Shown: positions 51,351 to 59,327 of the stretch, piece after piece
Position numbering within the stretch: the stretch's first letter is position 1
How the letters are laid out: every line of letters starts with the position of its first letter
From: Sphaerothrix epifaneia
GTDB lineage: Bacteria > Cyanobacteriota > Cyanobacteriia > Phormidesmidales > Phormidesmidaceae
Length of the DNA stretch: 64,000 bases
Direction: 5' to 3'
NCBI RefSeq assembly: GCF_042788235.1
Contig: NZ_JBHZOL010000004.1
Coordinates: 100,063 to 164,062, forward strand
The notes under the pieces: model-generated
The model's database searches: none
What the model saw: the letters and a program-made list of their open reading frames with translations, nothing else
What the model was told of the DNA's origin: nothing
Translations under genes and position numbers: made by a program

Positions 51351-53636
51351 TCAAGTCGGCAGCGTGAAATAAAAGGTACTGCCTGTCCCATAATTAGATT
51401 CAATCCAAATCTTACCGCCGTGGCGCTCCACAATTTTTTTAACAATTGTCAGCCCGGCTCCTGTGCCTCCCCCATACTTGCCAGGGCCGTGCAACCGTTT
51501 AAAGATCCGAAAAACCGAATCTAAATGACGCTCGCGAATACCGATGCCGTTATCTCGAATGTAAAACGTCTGCATGGGTTGCTTCCCTTCTGCTGCAAGT
51601 GCCGCATCGGCCAGGGGCAAAACGCCTATTTCAATTTGTTTCTGCGTCTGAGTATTGTATTTAAGGCCATTGCTAATCAGGTTGGTAAATACCTGCTCTA
51701 GCAAAACGCGATCGCCTTGTACCCAAGGGAGCGGCTGGGCAATTTGTACAGTGACTTCTGTTTGGTCTTTACTCATATAAAAGACCTCAATGACCTCATT
51801 GACCAAACGATTGACATCGACAGGGCGCAGGTTCATTTCTTGCCGCCCTAGACGTGCAAACAGCAGCAAAGAGTTGATTAAATCCTCCATTCGCTTAGTC
51901 AAGCGAACTAAAGTCTGTAACCGCTCAACCCCCTCTTCGTCCAGGATATTGAGGTAGTCTTCTAGTAGAAACGTAGAGTAATTGTGAATACCGCGCAGGG
52001 GTTCCTTCAGGTCGTGAGAGGCAATATAAGTAAAAGCATCTAACTCTACGTTGCTACGCTCTAGCTCTAAATTAATAGCAGCCAGCTCATCGGCTTTACG
52101 CAACGCAATTCCTACAATTGCACTTTTTAGCTCTAGCGCTCCTTCAATTTCGCAGGGTAGCCAGGGTAACGACTGGCCAGTAACCGTTTGCTGCCAAGCT
52201 TCAAAAGATTTGCGCGGATAGATCGTATAACTGCCATCTGGCTCTACCTGAACAGGTTTATCAGGGTTGCCAGCCCAAGTCACCTGTTGCAAACGCTCTC
52301 CCCGAAACCACAAAACAAAGTTCTTTTGAACCCGCGTAATGGTCAGCGCCAGTAAGCCGCTGGCATCGGCTTGAAAGGTCGTAGCTGGCGGATACAGAGT
52401 TGACAGCGCATGAGTCACCAGAAGGTCGTTTTCTAGGTGGTTAGGCAGCCATTCGAGCAAATCTTGAATCTGGCTTTCACTCGGTACTTTACCTATTTGG
52501 GTTAAATGCCCCTGTGTACACACCACTGCTCCATCGGCACCGACTAGATCCAAAAGTTCCTGACGATCTTTGACAAGCGCGTCAGTAAATTCTTCCGCAC
52601 ACGATATCCGGTCAGTAAACTTCGCCTGAATAGACTTCAAGCGGACTTTATAGTCAAGATTTTCGTTAGCCTCTTTAGACGCTAGTTCTAAAGACATGAC
52701 CTGACCTAAAAATTCGCAGATCGTTCGCGTATCGTAAGGTACAAACTTGGGAGTTATATGGTGACAAGAAATTAACCCCCACAGCTTTTTGTTTTGTACT
52801 AAAGAAATAGACATTGAAGCGCTGACCCCCATGTTTTTCAAATACTCAAGATGAACGGGGGAAACGCTTCTTAAAATGCTGAGGCTTAAATCTAACGGCT
52901 CTGCTGCTACGGTGGCTGATTCGGTACTCAAGAGGGGTACGGGCTGGTAGTCAACATCAGGAATCAGCCTGAGAGGGTTTAGCGTGTAAAGGAGTTTTGC
53001 CTGTTGGGGAACATCGGTGGCAGGGTAATGTAAGCCCAAGTAAGGTTCTAAATCAGGTTGCTTGTCTTCAGCAATGACAGCCCCTGCGCCATCGGTATCG
53101 AAACGATAAATCATCACTCGGTCAAAGCCTGTCAGCCGCCGAACTTCTTTAACCATGAGTTCACAAAGCTGGCTAAGATTTTCGGCTTTCTGCATTTTTG
53201 CCAGAATGCCTTTGGTCGCGAGATGAAAGCCCCAAAAATTGCTTTGGGAGTCTGCCGTTTTGGGTTCAAGCTCTAAAATCAGTTTGTCTTGCAAAGATCG
53301 ATGCAGGATGCCGTTAAAGTAAGCCAGCTGAGTATCTGTTTGGATCGTGATCTCAAGCGGATTGAGTACGGCAAAATCATCTTTAAGACTTTGCTGAATC
53401 ACGTCTAGCTGCTGGGAGGTCAGCAGTTGAGATAGGGGACGGCCTAAAAGTTGGGTTGGTGGTATGCCTAAGTGAACTGCGGTGTTGCTGCTGAGCTGCA
53501 CCAAGGTGAAGTCTGGCTCAGACAAAACAAAAAAGATGCCGTGCGGTTGAATAAGCCCAGGAATATGGATAGGTTCGCGATCGCAGTTGTTGAGTGTAAC
53601 GGCTTCGTTAGCTGCAATAAATTGATGGAACGACAT
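51351..53636 (-). CDS. Bacteriophytochrome histidine kinase (biliverdin-type)
   Basis: A 761-residue photoreceptor with PAS, GAF, PHY and histidine kinase domains. The N-terminal NNCDREPIHIPG has Cys18 where biliverdin-binding phytochromes carry their chromophore cysteine. In the GAF domain the Cph1 cysteine position is Val261 before His262, so phycocyanobilin linkage there is excluded. PATDVP (Asp208), a PHY tongue with PRKSF (474-478) and W-R-G-E are present. HisKA has His541 (SHDLKEP); the ATPase has NLISNGLKYN, DNGIGI and GGTGAGLTIVKKI. It is the first gene of an operon with two receivers. Confidence 0.95.
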   Translation of the reverse strand: MSFHQFIAANEAVTLNNCDREPIHIPGLIQPHGIFFVLSEPDFTLVQLSSNTAVHLGIPPTQLLGRPLSQLLTSQQLDVIQQSLKDDFAVLNPLEITIQTDTQLAYFNGILHRSLQDKLILELEPKTADSQSNFWGFHLATKGILAKMQKAENLSQLCELMVKEVRRLTGFDRVMIYRFDTDGAGAVIAEDKQPDLEPYLGLHYPATDVPQQAKLLYTLNPLRLIPDVDYQPVPLLSTESATVAAEPLDLSLSILRSVSPVHLEYLKNMGVSASMSISLVQNKKLWGLISCHHITPKFVPYDTRTICEFLGQVMSLELASKEANENLDYKVRLKSIQAKFTDRISCAEEFTDALVKDRQELLDLVGADGAVVCTQGHLTQIGKVPSESQIQDLLEWLPNHLENDLLVTHALSTLYPPATTFQADASGLLALTITRVQKNFVLWFRGERLQQVTWAGNPDKPVQVEPDGSYTIYPRKSFEAWQQTVTGQSLPWLPCEIEGALELKSAIVGIALRKADELAAINLELERSNVELDAFTYIASHDLKEPLRGIHNYSTFLLEDYLNILDEEGVERLQTLVRLTKRMEDLINSLLLFARLGRQEMNLRPVDVNRLVNEVIEVFYMSKDQTEVTVQIAQPLPWVQGDRVLLEQVFTNLISNGLKYNTQTQKQIEIGVLPLADAALAAEGKQPMQTFYIRDNGIGIRERHLDSVFRIFKRLHGPGKYGGGTGAGLTIVKKIVERHGGKIWIESNYGTGSTFYFTLPT

Positions 53637-53662
53637 TTAAGCAAAGTCAGCAAAAACATTAA

Positions 53663-53689
53663 ACAGCGGCGATCGCGGGTTGCCGCTGT
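53663..53689 (-). terminator. Hairpin with T-rich tail upstream of the phytochrome gene
   Basis: ACAGCGGC and GCCGCTGT form a perfect 8-bp stem around an 11-nt HIP1-like loop. On the minus strand it is followed by TTTAATGTTTTT. It lies about 150 nt after the small gene at 53840 and 27 nt before the phytochrome ATG. It could end transcription from the small genes or act as a leader structure of the phytochrome mRNA. Confidence 0.5.
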
Positions 53690-53839
53690 AGAGTAAAGCC
53701 TCTAGGCTGGCAACTAACGAGAAAGAACGCTCAAAGACAACCTAGATCAGGTTATCTCTATCATAAAGTCCAGACTGCTGACTCTGGTTGAGCAGTCCTC
53801 AAGTTGAGTAAAACCGTCTCAACGCTTACAAGATATTTT

Positions 53840-54028
53840 TTAACGAGCAGAATTAGAGGTGATGACTAAAGCGGGCTGTGAAGCTTGCTGAATGTAGCTA
53901 TCAGCATGTTTGGTACATTCTAAGAACTCACTATAATCACAGAGATCGTCGAGTCCAATAAGTCCTAGTAAACACTCAGCTGCCAACCAAACAGCCGTTT
54001 TGAAGAGGAGTGTTTTCCACTGAACCAT
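53840..54028 (-). CDS. Small conserved cyanobacterial protein (GLDDLxDYSEF family)
   Basis: A 62-residue protein. Residues 6-24 form an amphipathic/hydrophobic helix (LLFKTAVWLAAECLLGLIG), followed by GLDDLCDYSEFLE. I recall this WLxxExxLxxxGLDDLADYSEF pattern in many cyanobacterial small ORFs of unknown function. It has several cysteines and possibly contacts a membrane. It lies upstream of the phytochrome operon and 67 nt from the next small gene, on the same strand. Confidence 0.72.
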   Translation of the reverse strand: MVQWKTLLFKTAVWLAAECLLGLIGLDDLCDYSEFLECTKHADSYIQQASQPALVITSNSAR

Positions 54029-54095
54029 AAGGGCACACTATCCCAAGCAAGCTAATCAAACATACGTCTGTGTTAGCTAGGGATATGCAAGGTCG

Positions 54096-54272
54096 TTATT
54101 CCACAACGCGAATACGCCCCTGATTTAAAGCTTCATAAATTCGATCAATTAAAGCCTGATCGTGGCGGCTAATTTGACGTTTGGCATACAAGCTCATGAG
54201 CAATCGTTGATCATATCGGGTTAATCTGCGCGTCGAAAAAATTTTTTCAACTGTTTCTTCGATTGAATTCAT
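54096..54272 (-). CDS. Small conserved cyanobacterial protein with internal repeat
   Basis: A 58-residue helical protein from ATG 54272 (MNSIEETVEKIF; the frame continues to 54311). It contains two similar 18-residue helical units, TRRLTRYDQRLLMSLYA and AKRQISRHDQALIDRIYEAL, then the ending GRIRVVE. I recall relatives of the IFxSRRITRxDQxxL...L.KGxLRVVE type in cyanobacteria with no known function. It is probably cotranscribed with the 53840 gene. Confidence 0.72.
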   Translation of the reverse strand: MNSIEETVEKIFSTRRLTRYDQRLLMSLYAKRQISRHDQALIDRIYEALNQGRIRVVE

Positions 54273-54559
54273 GTTCTTCTTCACCCCGTTCCAGCTGATA
54301 AGCACAAGCATTGAATCGTAAAATCTGCTTCTGAGACGCTCTCTCTGCTGAGTTAGCTGACTGTCTGTGTGCTTAACTTCGCTGCGTCTAGTTACAATTT
54401 AGACGTAAAAGAAACTACGCAAATCAGTGAATTTAAGTAATTCAAACCGTTTTAAGTCGGGGCTAACCGTCTTTACACGTCAGTAGAATCAAGCAACAGA
54501 CTGCTTCAGTCGCAGATGATTTTGGGTTGTTTTCCCTATTAAAAATGTATAAAAGATAT

Positions 54560-54626
54560 CTAATTATTTCATCCGCCATCCAAGTGGAAAGCTTCGGTCA
54601 GACAGCGGAAATCCAACCGCTTTTTT
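54560..54626 (+). ncRNA. Candidate intergenic small RNA
   Basis: A TATAAA element (54548-54553) is followed by about 60 nt ending in a hairpin AGCGG (54604-54608) / CCGCT (54617-54621) and a T6 run (54621-54626), the form of an intrinsic terminator on the plus strand. Longer flanking arms GCTTC-GGTC (54591-54599) and GACC..GAAGC (54628-54638) strengthen the fold. No plus-strand protein gene lies upstream, so the terminator has no other evident client. The 5' end is a guess. Confidence 0.35.
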
Positions 54627-54681
54627 AGACCGCGAAGCTCAGCGGCTCTAGAAAGGGCTGGCAGAGCGGTAGTTACTCAAA

Positions 54682-54712
54682 AGCGCGATCGACTTAAACA
54701 AGCGATCGCGCT
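54682..54712 (-). terminator. HIP1-derived hairpin after rpe
   Basis: AGCGCGATCG (54682-54691) and CGATCGCGCT (54703-54712) form a perfect 10-bp stem around an 11-nt loop, 35 nt past the rpe stop codon. The arms contain the HIP1 core CGATCG. No T run follows, so it may stabilise the 3' end or terminate weakly. Confidence 0.5.
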
Positions 54713-54747
54713 GGTTAGGGTTAATACGGAGTTAATACCGCCAAGAA

Positions 54748-55449
54748 TTATACGGCAGCTAGCTCAGGGCGTTTGCTGTTGCGAATACTGCTGATTGCGT
54801 CGGCATAGTCATCAGCTTTAAAGACGGCAGAACCAGCAACGATAGCATTGGCTCCCGCTTCAAGCACCTGCCAGGTATTGTTTGCTTTCAAGCCGCCATC
54901 TACTTCAATCCAGGGGTCTAAGCCGCGTTCGTCACACATCTGACGCAGTTGGCGAATCTTTGGTAGTACGGCAGGAATAAAGCTTTGCCCGCCAAAACCA
55001 GGATTAACGCTCATGATCAAAATCAGGTCGCAAATCTCTAGTACATGTTCGATTAGTACCAGTGGCGTAGCCGGATTGAGCACTACACCTGCTTGCTTAC
55101 CCAACTCACGAATCTGTGAAAGGGTACGATGCAGGTGAGGAGAAGCATTGTGCTCTGCATGAACCGAGATAATGTCCGCTCCAGCTTTCGCAAAATCAGC
55201 GACGTACTTTTCTGGTTCTACAATCATCAGATGGACGTCAAGCGGCTTTTGCGTCACTGGACGGATGGCTTCAACAATCAAAGGCCCAATGGTAATGTTG
55301 GGCACAAAGCGTCCATCCATCACATCTACGTGAATCCAGTCGGCACCCGCTTTGTCGGCGGCGCGCACTTCGTCTCCCAATCGACTAAAATCAGCCGATA
55401 AAATTGATGGAGAAATGACAATTGGCTTATTGGATTTAGTGTCAGTCAT
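54748..55449 (-). CDS. rpe: Ribulose-phosphate 3-epimerase
   Basis: TIM-barrel enzyme that interconverts ribulose-5-phosphate and xylulose-5-phosphate in the Calvin cycle and pentose phosphate pathway. The 233-residue protein has SPSILSADFSRLGDEV, WIHVDVMDGRFVPNITIG, DVHLMI (metal His/Asp pairs), MSVNPGFGGQSFI and EVDGGLKANN (phosphate-binding loop). ATG 55449 is typical. Monocistronic, divergent from the S8 peptidase gene. Confidence 0.97.
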   Translation of the reverse strand: MTDTKSNKPIVISPSILSADFSRLGDEVRAADKAGADWIHVDVMDGRFVPNITIGPLIVEAIRPVTQKPLDVHLMIVEPEKYVADFAKAGADIISVHAEHNASPHLHRTLSQIRELGKQAGVVLNPATPLVLIEHVLEICDLILIMSVNPGFGGQSFIPAVLPKIRQLRQMCDERGLDPWIEVDGGLKANNTWQVLEAGANAIVAGSAVFKADDYADAISSIRNSKRPELAAV

Positions 55450-55631
55450 GATGGACGGATACTCCTGTCTCCTCGCTGCGTATTCATCGTAACAAAATCT
55501 TTAGTTTCCTCCTAGCTATTTGGACTTCAGACTTTGAGCAAATTAGCTCAACTGACGCTAGAGTAGGGGCAAGCTAAACTTTTGCTGCCAATTTTCTTCC
55601 AAGATTGCCTACGCATTTTTGTTAAAGGTCT

Positions 55632-57296
55632 ATGAGCTGCCGTTTCCTCTCTCAGCTGACTTCTCGACTAACAACGCGTTCTCTGGGGCTGGGTAGTCTA
55701 CTCAGTTTGACCGCAGGCTTGCCAGTGCTAGCCCTTTCTCTCTCGATTGGGCCAGAAGGAATTGATGCTAGACGCTTGCATGAACAGCCCTACGACTTGA
55801 CGGGTCGCAAGATTGCCATCGGCCAGGTAGAAATTGGGCGTCCTGGTCAGTTTGGTCTAGATAAAGTGGCTTATGAGATGATGCCCGTAGCGGTACGTGC
55901 CGTTTTTTTTCGCGATCGCTTAGCTAGCCCCAATCAGTATGTAGATGGTCATGCCGCTAATGTGGCCAGCGTCATGATTAGCCAAGACAAAAACTTAACG
56001 GGAGTAGCGCCTGGGGCTACGTTATATTCAGCCGCCATTGGCCCCCTGCAAGGTCGCAATGGCCAACCGGAAGAATGTTTGGCCTCGCAACACGTAGCCC
56101 TGCAAAACGGGGGTGACGTCCGCGCTATGAACTTTAGCTTTGGAGAAGCGCTGGGACGCGATCCGCGCCCTGATCCGATGCTAGATGGTAATGCCCTGCT
56201 TACTCAATGCATAGATTGGTCGCATCGGGTTCATGAAATGCTGTACGTGATTGCCGGAAACCAGGGTTCGGGAGGAATTCCCATTCCCACCGATAACTTC
56301 AACGGCATCAATGTTGCTTTTTCTACAGCCATTGACGGTCGCTTTTACCGGGTAGACTACGCCAACATGGGCAGTGAGCCGATTTACCGCCCCCAGCGAT
56401 CGCCTGCGCCTGAAACTAACGTGGGGCCGCGTCGCTCTATTAATTTGGTAGCCCCTGGCGGCAATTTAGAGCTTTTAGATCCAGATGGACATCCGCGTCG
56501 CACCAGTGGCACTAGCTTTGCCGCGCCGCATGTTGTGGCCACCATCGCTTTGTTGCAAGAATTTGGCGATCGCCAAATTCGTACTGGCCCTGACAACTGG
56601 AACTTAGATGCGCGTCAGCCAACGGTGATGAAAGCTATCTTGCTCAACTCAGCCGATAAAATTAAAGACTCAGGCGACGGCTTGCTTCTGGGCATGACGC
56701 GCACCTTACTAGACGAACAAAATACCACCTGGTTAGATTCTGACGCATACCGAGATCCGAAAATTCCGCTGCACGCAGAACTGGGGACGGGCCATCTTAA
56801 CGCTTTTAGGGCTTATCAGCAATTTCAACCTGGCCCTCAGTCTGCAGACGCGGCTGTTCCGCTGATTGGCTGGAACTACAGCGCCCTAGAATCTCCCGTA
56901 CCGCCGACTGATCTACCGCGATCGCAGCCAGCAGTGTTGTCTCAAGATTATGTTTTTGAGCAGCCTTTGCAAGGGGGCAGTTTTCTCTCGGCAACATTGG
57001 CATGGGAGCGTTTGGTTGTTCTTCAAGATGAGAATCAAAACGATCTCTACGACATTGGGGAAACTTTTGCCGATCGAGGGCTAAACAACTTAGATTTGTA
57101 CTTAATGCCAGCCGAGGCAACAGACATCAGCCAAAGCCTCTGGTCTTCCGTCAGTGAAGCTGACAGCGTCGAACATATTTTCTTCCCTATTCCTGAAACG
57201 GGACGCTACAAGCTACGGGTAGTCTATCGTCAACAGGTTAATGACGAATTGCTGCAACGATATGCTTTGGCTTGGTGGGCGGTAGGTGCTAATTGA
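55632..57296 (+). CDS. S8 (subtilisin-like) serine peptidase, exported
   Basis: A 554-residue protein with a signal peptide (about 12-36). The subtilase fold shows His107 in VDGHAANVAS, oxyanion Asn210 in VIAGNQG and Ser295 in SGTSFAAPHV. At the strand where the catalytic Asp normally sits (the VIDTG position) the sequence is AIGQVEIG, with Glu67 as the only acidic residue. A C-terminal beta-sandwich region (about 405-550) includes DENQNDLYDIGE, possibly calcium-binding. Activity is uncertain because of the Asp-to-Glu change. The product is probably periplasmic or secreted. Confidence 0.88.
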   Translation: MSCRFLSQLTSRLTTRSLGLGSLLSLTAGLPVLALSLSIGPEGIDARRLHEQPYDLTGRKIAIGQVEIGRPGQFGLDKVAYEMMPVAVRAVFFRDRLASPNQYVDGHAANVASVMISQDKNLTGVAPGATLYSAAIGPLQGRNGQPEECLASQHVALQNGGDVRAMNFSFGEALGRDPRPDPMLDGNALLTQCIDWSHRVHEMLYVIAGNQGSGGIPIPTDNFNGINVAFSTAIDGRFYRVDYANMGSEPIYRPQRSPAPETNVGPRRSINLVAPGGNLELLDPDGHPRRTSGTSFAAPHVVATIALLQEFGDRQIRTGPDNWNLDARQPTVMKAILLNSADKIKDSGDGLLLGMTRTLLDEQNTTWLDSDAYRDPKIPLHAELGTGHLNAFRAYQQFQPGPQSADAAVPLIGWNYSALESPVPPTDLPRSQPAVLSQDYVFEQPLQGGSFLSATLAWERLVVLQDENQNDLYDIGETFADRGLNNLDLYLMPAEATDISQSLWSSVSEADSVEHIFFPIPETGRYKLRVVYRQQVNDELLQRYALAWWAVGAN

Positions 57297-57302
57297 TGGG
57301 GG

Positions 57303-57331
57303 GGCACTCAACCTTAAACGATTTGGGTGCC
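57303..57331 (+). terminator. Stem-loop after the S8 peptidase gene
   Basis: GGCACTCAA (57303-57311) pairs with TTGGGTGCC (57323-57331) with one U-G wobble around an 11-nt loop, starting 6 nt after the stop codon. An A-rich stretch and then a T6 run (about 57350) follow. Confidence 0.5.
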
Positions 57332-57382
57332 TATATAAAAGGGTAATGATTTTTTCTTGAAGAATCCGTAAATGTACGGGTC

Positions 57383-57423
57383 ATTAACCTTTTGATAACC
57401 TTAGCTTGTGGGCTGCTTAATTT
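57383..57423 (+). promoter_or_regulatory. Candidate Pho box upstream of the PEP-CTERM gene
   Basis: Four 8-mers occur at exact 11-bp spacing: ATTAACCT (57383), GATAACCT (57394), CTTGTGGG (57405) and CTTAATTT (57416). Against the cyanobacterial SphR consensus YTTAAYYW they match 7, 6, 3 and 8 of 8. Three good units at the right period suggest phosphate control of the gene starting at 57466. A small hairpin ACTCAG/CTGAGT (57426-57446) follows. Confidence 0.45.
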
Positions 57424-57465
57424 CTACTCAGTAGTTTTTTCTGAGTGGTCAAATTAACAACCTTT

Positions 57466-59109
57466 ATGCACACTTCAAAGTTTTTGGGTTTGGTGGCGTC
57501 TAGCTTAACTTTGGGAGCGCTGGCGCTACCTGCAACGGCTGATGTTCAGTTAACGCCTGTCGGTGGCTATCTGACTAACGTTTTCAATGAAGGCGCTGCT
57601 GAAATTTCAGCTTACGACCCGGTCACGCAGCGTTTGTTTGTCACCAACGCCAACGCCAACACTATTGACATTATCAATATTGGTGATCCAACGCAGCCAA
57701 CCCTGGTCAGCAGCATTTCACTGAATCTATTTGGTGGTGGTGTTAACAGCGTCGCTTTCAAAAATGGGGTGCTAGCGGCTGCTGTTGAGGCCGACGTCGC
57801 TCAAGATGCGGGTCAGGTGGTCTTTTTTGATGCGGATGGTGTGGTTCAGGGCGCTGTTGCGGTAGGAGCGCTGCCTGACATGTTGACGTTTACCCCAGAC
57901 GGTAGCAAAATTCTTGTTGCCAATGAAGGCGAACCCAGCAGCGATTACAGCAACGATCCGGTTGGTTCAGTCAGTATTATCGATATCTCAGCCGGGATTG
58001 GCGGAGCCACTGTATCCGAGGCTGGCTTTACCCAGTTCAATGGAACTTCATTTACTCAAGCCAGCGGCGTGCGTATTTTTGGCCCTGGCGCAACCGTTGC
58101 CCAAGATTTAGAGCCAGAATATATTGCTATTTCAGCTGATTCAACAAAAGCTTATGTCTCTCTTCAAGAGAACAATGCCCTTGGTATTTTAAATCTAACG
58201 ACGGGAGAGTTTGAACAAATTGTTGGCTTAGGCTTTAAAGACTACAGCCAGCCCGGTAATGAATTAGACAGCAGCGATCGCGACGATGCAATCAATATCG
58301 TTAACCGTCCGGTGTTTGGGCTGTATCAACCTGATGCGATCGCGACCTTTGAAGTAGCCGGCCAAACTTACATCATTTCGGCCAATGAAGGCGACGCTCG
58401 CGACTATGATGCTTTTGCCGAAGAAGAGCGGATCAAGGACTTGGTGCTTGACCCTAATGCGTTTCCCAATGCAGCCGAACTTCAGGCTGACGAGGCTTTA
58501 GGCCGCTTAGCCGTTACCAGTACCCTGGGAGATGCCGATGGGGATGGCCTTTACGAAGCGCTATATGCGTTTGGTGGACGTTCGTTTTCAATTTGGGATG
58601 CAGCAGGCAACCTGGTATTTGATAGCGGCAGCCAGTTTGAGCAAATCGTTGCTCAAGCGTTTCCTGAATTCTTTAATTCTGACAACGACGAAAACACCTT
58701 TGATACCCGCAGCGACGCCAAAGGCCCTGAACCTGAAGGGGTAACCATTGGCGAAATTGAAGGTCAAATCTATGCCTTTATTGGCCTAGAGCGTATTGGC
58801 GGCGTCATGGTTTACAACATCACCAACCCCACCGCCCCTACGTTTGTCCAATACGTCAACAACCGCGACTTTAACGGCAATCCAGAAGCAGGTACCGCAG
58901 GTGATTTAGGCCCAGAGGGGCTGCTATTTATCTCAGCAGCCGATAGCCCCACAGGCATTCCTCTACTGGCTGTCACCAACGAAATCAGCGGCAGTACTCG
59001 CTTGTACTCGATTACGGATAAACCGGCCTCGGTTCCTGAACCGATAGCTACTACGGGCATTGCCTTAGCAGGCTTGGTTGGGTTGCTGGGACTTAAGCGT
59101 CGTTCCTAA
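57466..59109 (+). CDS. Choice-of-anchor I propeller protein with PEP-CTERM signal
   Basis: A 547-residue exported protein: signal peptide (about 1-25, ending ATAD), a beta-propeller of the choice-of-anchor I type with repeated units (SAYDPVTQRLFVTNANANTIDI, VANEGEPSSDY, ISANEGDARDYDAF, GPEPEGVTIGEI), and a C-terminal sorting signal VPEP, hydrophobic helix, LLGLKRRS. The PEP-CTERM implies processing by an exosortase. Its class resembles esterase/phytase-like domains, so phosphate release from organic phosphate is a guess that the upstream Pho box would support. ATG 57466 is chosen over 57445. Confidence 0.88.
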   Translation: MHTSKFLGLVASSLTLGALALPATADVQLTPVGGYLTNVFNEGAAEISAYDPVTQRLFVTNANANTIDIINIGDPTQPTLVSSISLNLFGGGVNSVAFKNGVLAAAVEADVAQDAGQVVFFDADGVVQGAVAVGALPDMLTFTPDGSKILVANEGEPSSDYSNDPVGSVSIIDISAGIGGATVSEAGFTQFNGTSFTQASGVRIFGPGATVAQDLEPEYIAISADSTKAYVSLQENNALGILNLTTGEFEQIVGLGFKDYSQPGNELDSSDRDDAINIVNRPVFGLYQPDAIATFEVAGQTYIISANEGDARDYDAFAEEERIKDLVLDPNAFPNAAELQADEALGRLAVTSTLGDADGDGLYEALYAFGGRSFSIWDAAGNLVFDSGSQFEQIVAQAFPEFFNSDNDENTFDTRSDAKGPEPEGVTIGEIEGQIYAFIGLERIGGVMVYNITNPTAPTFVQYVNNRDFNGNPEAGTAGDLGPEGLLFISAADSPTGIPLLAVTNEISGSTRLYSITDKPASVPEPIATTGIALAGLVGLLGLKRRS

Positions 59110-59170
59110 GGACTATCCCCGCAGTACGGCTGAGAGGGTTAGCTTAGAGATAGCCACAAGCATTGGAACC

Positions 59171-59240
59171 CTTCTGCTGCAAGTTGCTGACAGAAAAGCT
59201 TTCTTTCTTTTCCTAGCCCTCAGTCTGCTGCCTTTCGCCA
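59171..59240 (-). repeat. Interspersed repeat, copy C (inverted)
   Basis: Read on the minus strand it contains GGCGAAAGGCAGCAGACTGA followed by GAAAGCTTTTCTGTCAGC and CTTGCAGC, matching the right half of copy B (48179-48245). It lies between convergent genes and directly abuts the hairpin at 59247. Confidence 0.5.
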
Positions 59241-59246
59241 TGACCT

Positions 59247-59293
59247 AGACCGGGGGTGTCAGCATAATTCCAAATGATGACACCCCTTGGTCT
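59247..59293. terminator. Strong hairpin between convergent genes
   Basis: GGGGTGTCA (59253-59261) and TGACACCCC (59278-59286) pair perfectly over 9 bp, with outer arms AGACC (59247-59251) and GGTCT (59289-59293). It lies between the PEP-CTERM gene stop (59109) and the TPR gene stop (59328) and could act in both directions. Confidence 0.55.
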
Positions 59294-59327
59294 GCTGGGA
59301 CGTGCTGATCTAGATAACGTTCTATCG

